Position numbers and translations under genes: made by a program | Assembly (NCBI GenBank): GCA_032622095.1 | Contig: CP136068.1 | Coordinates: forward strand, 119,275,509-119,339,508 | Length of the DNA: 64,000 bases | Direction of reading: 5' to 3' | DNA from: Siphonodentalium dalli | Lineage: Eukaryota > Mollusca > Scaphopoda > Gadilida > Siphonodentaliidae | The notes under the pieces: model-generated | Database searches by the model: none | What the model was told of the DNA's origin: nothing | The model's input: only the letters and a program-made list of their open reading frames with translations | In this document: piece after piece, positions 44,216 to 56,300 of the stretch | How positions within the stretch are numbered: the stretch's first letter is position 1 | How the letters are laid out: every line of letters begins with the position of its first letter

Positions 44216-44463
44216 TAGTGAGCGACACATTTCATATGTTTATTGCTGGATAGCCATACATATACATCACACTAACACTGATCTGGACAATTAAACATAT
44301 ATATATATATTATGTCACTTTAATTATCAATATATTTAATTCACATTTAACTGTACCTTAATATTAGTGTATGTACTGTCAACAAACTATCTATATCTAT
44401 CTACATATAATATACTTAGCAATTATAGGGCTTGGCAACAAAATTATGTTATATCGGATCAAA

Positions 44464-45290
44464 TCTATATATATATACTTGCGAATGCCTGTCGTCTGTC
44501 TGCCTGTCTGTGTTCTATGGAAATTCACGGGGACCATGTAGACGGCTCCAAATGGTCTAACAGTGGTAACCTTTTCCGATAAAGATAATGGTTCGGGTTA
44601 GAATTTTCTGAATGACGCTGTTGTTTTCAGTGGCGGAAAAGGGGAGGGCCAGATAAACTTTTACCGCCGATATCCGCCAAACTTATACATAATGATCTCC
44701 ATGATATGATGAATCTAATGGTGTGGTTTAAAGACGACAAAAGTTGCGCCGTTCGAGTCAGGGGTGAATGGAAATGGAGACGGGCACCATAACTGATCCA
44801 AATATTCTGAGCACCAAATTAATACACATTCTTCCCCACGATACAATGAATGAATCTAGTCGTGTGATTTAAAGACGCCAACTTGGTGCCGTTTTTGTGA
44901 GCGACGGGGTGGGTGGGCACTGAATCTGATAAGAATTTGTTTAGTCGCCGATTACCACCAAACTTATTCATAAACATCTTCATTATATCGGGGAGTCGAG
45001 CGGTGTGACTTCATGTTGTCAAAAGTGGCGCCGTTCGAGTCAGGGTGCATGGAAGGGGAGAGGGCACCAAAACTGATATATTATTTTTATCGCAGATTTC
45101 CACCAAATATTGATAAACATTCTTCCACACGATACAAGGAACCTAATCGTGTGCTTTAAAGACGCGGAATTGGTGCCATTTGGGTGATAGATGGGGGTAC
45201 AACATTTGCTAAGAATTTGTTTGGTCGCCGATTATCACCAAACTTATACATAATAATCTCCGTGATATCAGGAGTCTAATTTATGTTCAT
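44464..45290 (+). mobile_element. Second A/B array with leader, possibly Helitron-like
   Basis: A|TC start at 44464 (TCTATATATATATAC), then a TCTG-rich stretch with CTGTGTTCTATGG, then A and B units as at 15653-17260 (GACGACAAAAGTTGCGCCGT, ACTTGGTGCCGTTTTTGTGA). It ends near TTATGTTC at 45290. No 3' hairpin with CTRR was found, so Helitron origin is only suggested by the 5' end and the microsatellite leader. Confidence 0.6.
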
Positions 45291-45881
45291 TCCATGATAG
45301 CGTGATAGGGCATAGTAAACACATCTCTTCTCAGATATATGGGTTGAGACAACGGTGCATGCTAGTTGGCTCCCATGTGTGTATAACCAAACAAGACATA
45401 GCATAATATAAAATATTAGTAGGCTCTATCTGTTTTACAGGTATGTCAGAGCATGGTACACATTGAATTTCCCAAATAAATGGATGAATTCAATTTGAAT
45501 ATCAGTAGGCCCCCGTGTACAAAGCACACGCATTGCTAGTTGGGAATGTTATCCATCTCATAGCTAGACTAGACCAATTTTACAGGCCATTTGACTTTGA
45601 ATTTTCAGGTTTGTGGATGAAGAGTATGTTCTTCGAGACAATGTCACAGTACATTAACATGTACACTTAGTTTTGATACTGTTTATCGTGTGTAATCACG
45701 TGAAGATTGGAATCTTCTAGTTGCTGTACAATTTATTCATTTAGAATATCCAGACACCAAGGCTAGCACTAGCCCGGTGGCAAGCAGGTCCTTGAAGTGT
45801 CACATATACATGTAAGGTATATTTATTTTCCGTGTATATATGTTTAATACATTTTGTTTTCCATTTTGTACAATATATCTA
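45291..45881. other. No recognisable feature
   Basis: AT-rich; no frame or shared repeat. Confidence 0.45.
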
Positions 45882-46504
45882 TCTCATATATATTTTGAAG
45901 ACCTCTGTCTGTCTGTCTGTTTGTCTGTCTGTCATTAATACAAATCTACGATTCTCGACCGATCGTGACGAAACTTGGTACGTGTGTGTAGTTTGACCAG
46001 GCGGTGGTCGTTGTCGTATTGGCGAGCCCGTGCGGCGCCCGCTTCGCGCATGCGCAGACGAGATCTCGGAAACGGGTGGAGCTATCGACTTGAAATTTGC
46101 TATGTGAATGTATCTTGCCCCGGATACGAATTTTATCGGGTCGCCGAGCCCGTGCGACGCCAGCTTCGCGCATTGGCAGACGAGATATCGGAAACGGGTG
46201 GAGCTATCGACTTGAAATTTGGTATGTGAATGTATCTTGCCCCGGATACGAATTTAATCGGGTCGCCGAGTCCGTGCGACGCCAGCTTCGCGCATGCGCA
46301 GACGAGATCTCGGAAACTGGTGGAGCTATCGACTTGAAATTTGGTATGTGGATGTATCTTGCCCTGGATACGAATTTTATCGGGTCGCCGAGCCCGTGCG
46401 ACGCCAGCTTCGCGCATGCGCAGACCAGATCTCGGAAACGGGTGGAGCTATCGACTTGAAATTTGGTTTTTGAATAGCCCGGACAACGTCGGGCTCACGG
46501 CTAG
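45882..46504 (+). mobile_element. Non-autonomous Helitron 4
   Basis: TCTCATATATATTTTGAAGA at 45882 after A, a (TCTG)n run, leader CGATCGTGACGAAACTTGGT, about 3.5 units of the 122-bp array (46012-46450), tail, hairpin AGCCCG..CGGGCT and CTAG at 46501-46504. It is very similar to Helitrons 1-3 at 3-5 kb. Confidence 0.85.
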
Positions 46505-46934
46505 TCTCATATATATTTTGAAGACGTCTGTTTGTCTGTCTGTCTGTCTGTATGTCTGTCTGTCTGCATGTCATTTATACAAATCTACGATTACCGACCG
46601 ATCGGGACGAAACTTGGTACGTGTGTGTAGTTTGACCAGGCGGTCGATGTTCTCGTATTGGTGAGCCCGTGCTGCGCCCGCTTCGCGCATGCGCAGACGA
46701 GATCTCGGAAACGGGTGGAGCTATCGACTTGACATTTGCTATGTGAATGTATCTTGCCCCGGATACGAATTTTATCGGGTCGCCGAGCCCGTGCGACGCC
46801 AGCTTCGCGCATGCGCAGACCAGATCTCGGAAACGGGTAGAGCTATCGACTTGAAATTTGGTTTTTGAATAGCCCGGACAACGTCGGGCTGGGTAGAGCT
46901 ATCGACTTGAAATTTGGTTTTTGAATAGCCCGGA
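46505..46934 (+). mobile_element. Non-autonomous Helitron 5, 3' truncated
   Basis: TCTCATATATATTTTGAAGA begins at 46505, directly after the CTAG of Helitron 4 with no base between. It carries 1.7 array units and a duplicated tail, and breaks inside the hairpin (AGCCCGGA|GTTATATCC), where another repeat starts. Confidence 0.8.
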
Positions 46935-47595
46935 GTTATATCCCTTTTTTTTTTTTACTTAGAAATGTTTTTGCAACATGCATAATTTTGTTCGAGCTTT
47001 TATTCCTACATTTTTAGGTCAATGTTTTTGAAACTTGGCACAATATATTTAGTACAATGGAAACCTGTGCATCTGCGATTATGACGTATGTGCGACTTTT
47101 TTGTGGAGTTATTCCTAATATGATACAAAGTGCATATTCACTAAATATGTTGCACATCTTCAATTTGTCGAGAAAGGGTTAATAGCTCTAACACAAAAAA
47201 CATTTCTATGTCGAAAAATGGCAATAACTCTGCCAAAAGGACTCCGACTGAACTCAACATTGCAGGTTCGCAGTTTCCCACTCTGGTTGACATCTGTGCC
47301 AAGTTTAAAAAAAATTACTGGAAAATGACGAAATACAGGCTCGGACAAAAGTTACGTCCCATAATGTGCGATTCTATGTCGAAACAGGGCAATAACTCCG
47401 CCAAAGTGAGTCCAACCGAACTCAAAATCACAGGTGCACAGGTTCCCATGCAGGTTGATATATGCCAAGTTTAAAATGACATAATACAGGCTTGGACAAC
47501 GTTCCGGACGGACATACGTTCCCACGCACACACGGACGCACTGATGAGGGTCATTACTATAGTCCTCCGGCGGAATTTCGGGGGGGGGGGGGGTA
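46935..47595 (+). mobile_element. Dispersed repeat of GTTATTCC / CTCCGGCGG type
   Basis: Internal direct repeats: TCGAAAAATGGCAATAACTC / TCGAAACAGGGCAATAACTC, TCCGACTGAACTCAACATTG / TCCAACCGAACTCAAAATCA, GTTTCCCACTCTGGTTGA / GTTCCCATGCAGGTTGA. It ends near CATACGTTCCCACG, ACACACGGACG, CATTACTATAGTCCTCCGGC and poly-G. This matches my memory of molluscan dispersed repeats; it is non-coding. Confidence 0.55.
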
Positions 47596-48259
47596 AAAGA
47601 CCGCTAGGCCACAAATTAATGTGGCTTTATTGGATCGGTAGCTTTTCTAGAAATGTAAAATTTAATTCTTGGAACAACCATTGGTTGCGGACACACGTAT
47701 AACAGTTGCGATGGCATATTATGTGCGGTGTCTTATTATGGTGCAGTGTTGTGACAATTGGTCGTCATATAAGTAATATATATGCCATAACTAGCCGTAA
47801 TATCGGCCGCTGAATTTTCACACAATCAGTCCAATGAACAATTAGCCCATTGCGTTGTACCAAGGTTGATCTCTTCTCATTACGCATGGCTATATTCTAT
47901 TCTTCTCTACGATGTATATATAGTTGGACGATCGTTCAGAATTTTGATTGAAAGTGGCTATCCCTCATTCACTCACTCACTCACATGTAATACATTACAT
48001 TGATATGTGCACAACTGGTCATAAGTCAAATTCTCCTATTGTGTTCGTGGTTTGGGAGAGGTTTTGGGGTGCTTTTTAAAAACACTTTTTTGAATAATTA
48101 TACCGGTTAATTCGTCAATTCTATGCTCATAATCACAAACTCGCGTGACACGACCGTGTTACTCTGAGTGAATATAAATTGCCAGGCAATAGTGAACCCA
48201 GATTAAATATATTTCGCTATATACTCAATCGTGTGTGTATTGGTCGTAAAAACACTTAT

Positions 48260-49025
48260 GTCAGATTCGAATTTGTTCAAAGTCCGGTCATTTTTGACCG
48301 GATATGTGCCCCTTTCTCAACTTTGTCCGGTTGATAAGTTCAAGATGATTCTTGACATAAAAAATTGGCATGTTGATCGCATTTGATCATGGTCTGATAT
48401 TTGTTGATGCAGTTATCAGTCTAAATTATGCCCCTTTTCAACTTAGAAACCACAATTTTTGGGATGATAACTTGACGACTAACGCTAGACATATTGTTTT
48501 GATACATGTAGCTGGTACGTTATTCATATTTGGAAAGACACAGTCATGTAATGTTCTAATTTGGCGATGGTACGTTGATTGTTGGCCGAGTTCTGCCTCT
48601 TGATCGACTCAGAAATCAAGTTTTGTTTTAAGGTTGTTCGATCCGGTATGTAATTATTACTAATTAACGTTAGAAAAAAATACAGGTCGAGTTTGACCGA
48701 AAATGGATCACGGCCTAATGTTTTTTGACAGAGTTATGCATCTTTTTACACTTAGAAATAAATTTGGGTTATCCAGATGATAACTTGAACATAATTTCTT
48801 GTTAGTGGGTAAACGGTTTACAGTTCAGAAAACACAGGTCAAGTTGGAATGTTTTCATGGTTCAATTAATTTGATGGAATTATGCGCCTTTGTTCCTCAT
48901 AAGAATCATCATATCGATGATGCCGAACTGATAACTTGAACAAACTTCAAAAGAAACTTTTGAGAGCTGGTATATGGTCCACCTTTGAGAACACACAGGT
49001 CATTGTCAAGATGGAATCAAACCTT
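48260..49025 (+). repeat. Degenerate tandem repeat of GATAACTTGA modules
   Basis: ATTATGCCCCTTTTCAACTTAG (48424), GTTATGCATCTTTTTACACTTAG (48733) and ATTATGCGCCTTTGTTCCTC (48880), each followed by TTTGGG/ATCC and GATGATAACTTGA(C/A), recur at uneven 150-300 bp spacing with small indels. Related short modules are abundant in mollusc genomes to my knowledge. No coding. Confidence 0.55.
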
Positions 49026-51111
49026 TCCACACTTTGGACGTTTTTTATTATTCGTAGCCAACGCCACAAAAGTCACATCTTAAGCTTGGGCTCACCAACA
49101 TGTTTTAATTCATAACTTGTATACGCAAATGGGCCACAGTGATCCGTATACATGGGATGTTATTAGTGGAGATAGTTGAAAATTCGTGCATGTTATAGTA
49201 AAAGTACAACATTCGGCACACATCTGAAACACATGAATAGTAATTTTGGATATCATGCCAAGCTGGAAAATTGTCATGGTTGACGTGGCAACCATTTTTG
49301 TGAAAGCGCCGGTTTTCCTCACATTTTAAGCCATTGTATATTGCGGTTGACCAGTAACTGGGAGGGACACTGCTCAGTTTGTAGCTATGTTGGTCGGACA
49401 TGTATCAGGCTGTATATACATTGATAACATTATCTTATATATTATGGGTAAATTCAAAATGACGGATTAATTGACAGCCAATTGAGCGAAAATTACACTT
49501 ATTAAACACTTTAAGTTATGTATTGCCTGTATCTCAATTGGAATATGTGCACATTTTTAAAATCTTTTTATTTCAAACATAAAATTGCATAGACAAAACA
49601 CCAATCTATGACTTTGCTCCTATGTATTTTCTGACTATTGATGAGTCCCGGCTATGGGTCATATGTCCGGAAAAACCTGTTTCCATGGAAACGATATCAT
49701 ATATGCACACACTAATCATCTAATATTTTGTTCCAATGACAATTAATGAGGCAACACAACAAGCATCTTCGTGATACAAAATTATTTCAATATTGATTCT
49801 CAGTCTTTACCAATTCATTGCATATATACTCCTAGTCTTTTGAAGGATTGATAAACCATGCTCGCATTTTATTTAGTGTACTCCTTGACAACCGTTTGTA
49901 TAGAACTGATTATTCTCCTTTGACTGTTAAAAGATGTTCAATGTAAATTTATATAGGGACAGACTGCCATTCAAAAATATAGATATATATTAGTATATCT
50001 GAAGTAGTTTTCGAGGAATGTCCCAAAAACTATGAAGGTTAGAATTGAACTTAATCTTGGCATTTAAGTGCCCATGTATATGACATTGAAGCCAGTCACA
50101 GAATACCAGCGATGCTATAGATCACCACCTAACAGCCTTCCGACGTAAACATGTACTACATGACGAACCCGCTCTAATGTTCCTTCATAGCGACCTGCGC
50201 ATACGTGTTTTGTCTATGCATGGTGTTGCATACAGCTATGTCAAAATTTACCTGACACCATAATGAAACACCAATGTACTTAAAAAAGGTGACACCATCA
50301 AGTGACCCGAGATAACAGTGATACCCTCCCTTTGATGATTATTTGAAACGAAATCCCGACATAAACACACCATATCACAAATAAACTAACGCCGGTATTA
50401 CATCTATTGTTGTCTTGGCGTCTTCTATCTGCATACATTGTTCACCAACAATGACTTTATAGTTACGATTATACGATCGCGCATATAATCTGAAATTTCG
50501 CAATGAACTTCATATCGTATGTATGTGAAATGCAGTTGCAACTATTTATTGTGACGCAATTATGTATATTTAATTAAGCTTACATAACAGGGTTTACAGC
50601 CAGGAATGTTGATGCTCATGGGGACCGGTACACAATATAAGAACCTTATGGGAGACCTCTCCCTGGAAAACAGCTGCTAGTGAATATGAATATGGCTATT
50701 TTATGGGAGCTGACGTAAGGTGGCGTAAGGTGGCGTTGTGTTCCTTTGGAGAACGGTGCCCGATGTCCGTCGACATACAAGGAGCATCGTCCTCCAAACA
50801 GATGGTGTGGCTTTTTAGCTTTGGCAGAAACAATGTGAATGTTGTGAGAAATATGCAGATAAGTAGGATGATTTGACTGTCTCAAAATGACGCACATTCA
50901 GATTATCGTTGTAGCATGGGATACCAAAGAGGATATCAGTTAACTAAACAAAACTATCTATCCGTCCATGTATCGCCAATTTGACTCAACCGTCCAACTC
51001 GTCTGTGCGTGCGTCAACAATTTGATTCAGCACACTATACATGTTACAGCTCTCAACTAATCGTCACCATACGTCATATGAATCTTCGGTGTGATCTAAT
51101 ATGAATCGTTC
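49026..51111. other. No recognisable gene or repeat
   Basis: AT-rich. Minus-strand frames at 49105-49401 and 50646-50897 show no family signature. Confidence 0.45.
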
Positions 51112-51357
51112 GTGACACATAGTGGAAAACCCACACACGATGTGCCTCGAATTTGCTTTTTTGTCCGCGACATAATGCTAAGAACAAGTTATGTAACAGC
51201 ATGCAATGGCCCCGATGGAGACGACATGACAAGTATTGTCATGGATTGTGCGATCTTGTCTCGATTCCGACCCGCATTAAGCCAACATGACGTAATAGTG
51301 GAGCAGCTGGGACCAGAATTGGGAGTTATATTCGAGTTCAACCACGTGGACGAGTAA
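51112..51357 (+). CDS. Possible terminal coding exon, unknown protein
   Basis: The frame is open from about 51100 to TAA 51355-51357. The last ~45 codons have balanced protein-like composition (MTSIVMDCAILSRFRPALSQ, VIVEQLGPELGVIFEF, ending NHVDE). The same end is present, with one missing base that breaks the frame, in the left duplicate at 32311-32365, so it has been duplicated and one copy damaged. A GTG start at 51112 is only the first possible codon. I do not recognise the family; it could be a host last exon or a repeat-borne frame. Confidence 0.35.
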   Translation: MTHSGKPTHDVPRICFFVRDIMLRTSYVTACNGPDGDDMTSIVMDCAILSRFRPALSQHDVIVEQLGPELGVIFEFNHVDE

Positions 51358-51865
51358 CAAACTGAATTATATATCAAAATGTATGTATAACGTATAACAT
51401 GCCGGTGTTGCCTTTTCGTGTGGGTGAATCGTTTGCATCATTAATTCATTTTATAGACAATTCCCAGTTTCAATGTTAAAAAATTAAGTGTTAGTTGTAG
51501 GTAATACATTAACAAGGCATTGTTGGAGTAAGGCATGTTCTATGGTTACCAGGGTAATCTGATTTGAATTAATAAAATCAGTGAAAACTGGAATTAGGTA
51601 TTTCTGAGTTGCATCCCTTTATATTTCTATATAGGCCCTACACATTTATTAGTGGGGAACGGAATCGGCACTTATTCGAATTGAATCACGCGAAAGAGTA
51701 ACAGGATTAGTTATGTATCAAAAGTTTCATATTGGTACAGCAGATAACAAAGGTGTTGCCTTCTTGTGAAATGTTGTGCGATTTATGATTTTGGGATAAA
51801 ATAGGCTTCTTCGTGAATCAAACCAGTGAACAATGGAATCGATCACAACATGATATGCATCATTA

Positions 51866-52255
51866 TAAAAATGCGGATAGCCTCCCCGAGGAACCAATGT
51901 CTCCCGAGGCGGAGCCGATGGTGACATTGGTTCCAAGGGGAGACTATCTGCAATGTTGCCCTCGAGCCAGGTCACCATTGTTTTTATTATACCGAATAAC
52001 CATGTCAGCAGTTCTGAAGAATGCGGAAGTCGTCTGAATCGTGACGATTTGGGGTTTCCTGTTTGATGTCACGGTCAAAATACCTCATAAAATTTCGTTC
52101 GGGTGCTTCTGTGAACATATTCGGGCTCTTTCGGTCGGAGCGGTAAACATTGCAAAAAATGGTGACCGGCAATGTTTCATGGGCGGGAAACATTGCAAAT
52201 TGTAAAATCACACCCTATGGGAAATTAACATATGTTTTTAATATGAGGTATAATA
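51866..52255 (+). mobile_element. Insertion with an end-proximal hairpin and AACATTGC repeats
   Basis: Absent from the left duplicate (33140: CATTAATTATTG), so it is an insertion. It contains the hairpin 51876-51948 ten bases from its left end, and several AACATTGC/GCAATGTT words (51950, 52147, 52169, 52189). The ends show only a weak inverted TTATA match. Class unknown. Confidence 0.6.
51876..51948. repeat. Hairpin i: 26-bp arms, shared apical core
   Basis: 51876-51901 (GATAGCCTCCCCGAGGAACC AATGTC) pairs with 51923-51948 at 23 of 26 positions. The apical part AATGTC-TCCCGAGG..CCGATG-GTGACATT closely matches that of hairpin ii at 52278-52388, while the adjacent stem (AACC/GGTT) differs. Confidence 0.9.
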
Positions 52256-52257
52256 TA

Positions 52258-52906
52258 CAGTTATCGCCCGCGATTTAGTGAGACACGAGGATTTGTCGCC
52301 CGCTCGAGACCTGGAATGTCACCCGAGGGCCGCCAGGCCCGACGGTGACATTCCAGGTCGAAAGCGGCGACAAATCCCCGTGTCTCACGAAAACAAGGGT
52401 GACAACTGTTTTTGTTATCTGACAAAGGAGTACACACGAACCTACTTAATAAATAATAGCAGGCATAAATGCGCGCGAATATTCTTTAATCCCGTTCGAA
52501 AAGTTAATTTTATGTTGGGATCCTCGCTATTTAGAGAATAAAACATAATCTGGATCAATTATCATTTGCGCAGCTATTCTCCGGTCCCATGGTGGGAATC
52601 GGTTCGTGGAAAGAGGAGTAAAGCAATTTCGAAGTTGAGTAACCATGAGGCGAAATGTTCGGTTTCATTTTAAATGAGCGTAAAGACGCAGGCAGACGTG
52701 TTAATTTCCAGAACGCTAAAATGTGAAACTAACACGTTGTAGTGGTGCACATACAAATTGACAACTGTTACAGATTGTTACGCAACATAAGGGTATTCTT
52801 GTGAAGTCTGAGGAATGTATAGTCAAAAAGAAATAGTCAATTGATAAACAGTAAAGAGTGGCTATTTGATCTTTAGAGCTTAGTACTCAATTGCGGGCGA
52901 TAACTG
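52258..52906. mobile_element. Tc1/mariner-like MITE, 649 bp
   Basis: TA at 52256-52257 and 52907-52908 brackets CAGTTATCGCCCGC and its exact complement. CAGT ends and TA duplication are typical of Tc1/mariner. Absent from the left duplicate. There is no transposase; the 87-codon frame at 52278-52541 reads through the hairpin and is not credible. Confidence 0.85.
52278..52388. repeat. Hairpin ii: about 47-bp arms, shared apical core
   Basis: GTGAGACACGAGGATTTGTC onward pairs with 52341-52388 with few mismatches. The apex AATGTC-ACCCGAGG..CCGACG-GTGACATT matches hairpin i, while the adjacent stem is CCTGG/CCAGG. It lies 20 bp inside the left end of the Tc1-like element. Confidence 0.9.
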
Positions 52907-53334
52907 TATATTGTTTGTTTGAACATATTTATTGTGACCCACATGTACATGGATTATTTTACATAACACAGAGTTTATAAATAATGTTGTGGGTACACAG
53001 GGGATTCGGAGCACAAGTTACCAAACTTAGTGAGGTCCCTCTCCCATGGCATTCAGCTGCTGATGAATTTAAATCGATAGTGTTGCAGGAATGAAATTTT
53101 GACGAGAGTTTTGTTTTGTTATTTGTATGGGGGACGGTGTCCCATGAGTTGTCAAAGATATTTAGTTTCATTGGGAATGTGAAATAACAAGGTAATAGGG
53201 GGCGTTTGGTGTAAACATATTTTATTCCAATAAAAATAATAACATGTTTAAACATTTGACAAACATTTTACAGTAAGATAGAATAATATAAATGATCGAT
53301 TGATTGAAAAAGGGACTAAACAACAAGCCAAAGG

Positions 53335-54230
53335 GCTTTTATTAAGTTTTCTCCCCATAGGGGTGTTTGACACTTCAACTGTCAAGGATAATCTGTCTTT
53401 TCCTAATTTTTCTCCCAGACGAAATTTGATGTGGTGATTCTGGGTGCTCCTGTTGATGTTATAATAACGATAGTTTGTTTAATTTAATTTAAAGAAAAAA
53501 ATGAATAAGTGTTAACAAGAAGGGCGACGACGACGACGATGATAATGATGATGAAGCTTATGATAATGACGATGATGATGGAACGATAATGATGAATATG
53601 TCGATGATGATGATGATGATGTTTTAATGATAATGCCGACGATGGTGATGACGATGTATATAAATACTTTTCGTTATTTTGTCCATCTTGTGTATATAAT
53701 TTCGTTTCCTCAATATCCATTCTTGTTATTTAATTGGATCAGAGAATAAAGCAATTCACAGAAAAAATTATTCATATTTAAAATATTGCTTTTTTACTAT
53801 TTAAAGAAAACAATTTTCATTGTTTTCTTTTTGGTTAAATTGAGCAAATTGTTCAAGAGATATGTCCCTGTTCCGTAGTGACCCCATTTGAACATATCTG
53901 AATGCCAGTCACCCAAGGACCCTCCATGCCATATATAAGGTGAATAGCTCTGATAGTTATTTAGGAGAAGTCGTGTTAAGAATTACTATGGGGCGAAGAC
54001 TTATGGCTCTGGCTTCACAACAATCTGACCTAGTGACCTCATTTGAACAAATCTGAATGTGAGTCACCGAGGGAATATCCACACCAGATATGAACCCATT
54101 CGGTCTTATTGTTCAGGAGAAGATGTTTAAAGAATTGTTGGATGGGCGGACGGACGGACGAATGGACGGACGACGGACATTGAGTGATGACTATAGCTCC
54201 ACCGGAGACTTCGTCTCAGGTGAGCTAAAA
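53335..54230 (+). mobile_element. Bivalve-type dispersed repeat, right copy, with GAT-rich insertion
   Basis: Matches 33575-34282, including GGACGGACG words and the TAGCTC..GGTGAGCTA hairpin (54190-54224). 53506-53760 is specific to this copy: an imperfect (GAY)n tract (53524-53656), then ATTTTGTCCATCTTGTG and GAATAAAGCAATTC, which looks like a small insertion of its own. Confidence 0.6.
53524..53656 (+). repeat. Imperfect (GAC/GAT)n microsatellite
   Basis: Trinucleotide tract with many interruptions; the complementary frame is the His-rich stretch of an unlikely small frame. Confidence 0.85.
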
Positions 54231-54795
54231 GTGATTTCCCCAAAAATCTCGGCTCGCACAGATTTTGATCTGGTTATCTCAGTTTCATTATTGCTTTATT
54301 TTAGTGTATCTCATGTTTCGATAACGCATGACCATAACCCTGCACGCAGCTCTTCTGGAACTCCAATTCCTGTCAAAATATTGTTTTCCATCTGAAATCC
54401 ATTTACGACCAAATCGCAGTGCATTATATGTGGCATTTATTACACACAACACTTAAATTATAGCTATACTATATAGGATCAAACGTAAACGTAATCTGCG
54501 AGCACGATTTTCATTGTTATGATGTTAGTGGAAGAGGTGTGTGTCGTTTGTATGATTTGGCAAAGAATGTTTTAAGTTACACAAGTACCAAGGTTACATC
54601 TAGAAGTATTGGCAGGCATGTTGTTGCATAATATATAGCAAAACTTCACATTGATTCAATTATTTCATAAAAATAAGTTTTGGCCTGTTTAACAGAAACA
54701 GCAACTGGTAGCAACCTGAAAAATTGTCATATTACCACGATCTAGAGAAAAAAAAGCCTGTTGCCACCCTTACTTAAGTTAAATCTTGACTAAAT

Positions 54796-55083
54796 TTGAC
54801 CCTCAATTGTAAAATATGGGTTTGTGGATTTCAAATGAAATTCATTAAAATGAAGCAACATTGCACATACATGTACTTTGACAATAATGCAGCCACAAAA
54901 AATATAGGTTGTCTCTTTAGTTTGTTCACAACAGGCTCACATACATCACATGCCGGATGTATTGCACAACCGGAATGGAATGTTGGATTTCGACAACCAG
55001 ACACAGTACATGTATGTCTCGATGACTCAACAGGTGAAGTCAACAAGAAAGGAGAAATCAGTCTGAAACAGTGTAGACAATAA
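54796..55083 (+). CDS. Possible terminal exon with overlapping stop and AATAAA
   Basis: The last ~55 codons read GCLFSLFTTGSHTSHAGCIA, WNVGFRQPDTVHVCLDD, STGEVNKKGEISLKQCRQ, and the stop TAA sits inside AATAAA (55079-55084). A good acceptor-like stretch (TCTCTTTAGTTTGTTCACAACAG without the last G doubled) ends at about 54931. In the left duplicate (34918-35118) the frame is broken by TAA and small changes. Unknown family; the alternative is a non-coding repeat end. Confidence 0.35.
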   Translation: MTLNCKIWVCGFQMKFIKMKQHCTYMYFDNNAATKNIGCLFSLFTTGSHTSHAGCIAQPEWNVGFRQPDTVHVCLDDSTGEVNKKGEISLKQCRQ

Positions 55084-56300
55084 AAGAACCAAGCAAATAA
55101 GCATATATCTACACAACATGGCATATAATAAGCATGATCCAGTACTCATTTATGTACAAAAATAGTTTCTATACATGTTTCGTATTTGGCCAACGACCCC
55201 CCCCCCCCTGTGGCGACTCGATAGAGTAGTGATAACTTATGAGGATTTCTCGACAGATGCATATGCAGAAAATTTCCTATTTACACGTATAGTGTACCTC
55301 TTCCTGACCAAACAGATCTGTAATTTGGCTGGTTTAACCCAACATCTCCTGAAATCATGTTACATTACAACCATGACTTGTGAAATACTTAACAAATACA
55401 CCCTGTCCATACATGGATCCTGCTTAGAACAGCCATTTATTTACTCAAATTCATTTCGACATTCAATAACCAATACAAACACAAATGTAGAACAAAACTG
55501 ATACAAAGGCCTACATTCCAGTCACACATCTATTAATTACCTCAAAACTTAATTTATTACTCGATAAAAATATGTATTAATTATAAATATATATTCCAAA
55601 ATTCTCTCATTTTCACCTAAAAGTGAGTTTTACCCCAAAATAAATCACAAGCCATTGAATTACGCAATAACAGTCTTATAACATGTGGACGTTGTCATAA
55701 GCTGCCGTGTTTGTGAGTTCCTAACCAGAAACAAGGTGAAATGCTATTCAGAGCGACGAATTAAAGTTTTTACTGAGTTTCTGGCTATTTCATTTTTCAT
55801 AGTCTACATATCCATTCGTACACTTTGAAATATAATACGTGTCTGTGTTCGGCGAAATGATTTAATTCAAATGATAAGACCCTTTCATGTTTTGTTATAT
55901 CTATTAACTACATCCAAGGCTTAAATTATTACTCGATAAACCTGGAAAATCATATAAAAGTATATGCATTGATTATAAATAACTTCTTGTGATGGATTCC
56001 AGAATTCCCTAATTTTTTCACCAAAGAGGTGATTTTAACCCCAAAAACCAACAAGAAATAGAGGGAAATATTATTCAGGTAGCTGAATTCCATTTCCACT
56101 GTTTTCTTTTTAAACAATACGTAATTTCCGTCATTTTCCGAATGGCATAGCAACCCGAGTCACGTCCGCAATATTTATGATTTAATTAATGATTATTGTT
56201 TAAAGTATAAACCATGTAATGTCTTCACGTAATGAATACTGTTATGTTAGTTATATGAAAAGTAGCATTTTGTAGTTTTAATTTAATTGCCATGACGTTT

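Larger units (their letters stand above)
51294..55133 (+). repeat. Segmental duplication, right copy, first part
   Basis: Collinear with 32306-35215. Differences: deletion of about 250 bp relative to the left copy near 51420, an insertion of ~1.04 kb at 51866-52906, and a GAT-rich insertion at 53506-53760. The right side breaks at about 55133, and homology resumes at 59500. Confidence 0.85.

Noticed and set aside
45946-46812. Frames with repeated RARRPDKIRIRGKIHSH-type residues
   Set aside because: Same 122-bp repeat as at 3-5 kb, read in different frames.
52278-52541. 87-codon frame starting with RHEDLSPARDLECH
   Set aside because: It reads through the hairpin arms and the Tc1-like interior; complementary arms cannot both be coding and no homologue is recognised.
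53484-53720. His-rich 78-codon minus frame
   Set aside because: Translation of the GAT/GAC microsatellite.
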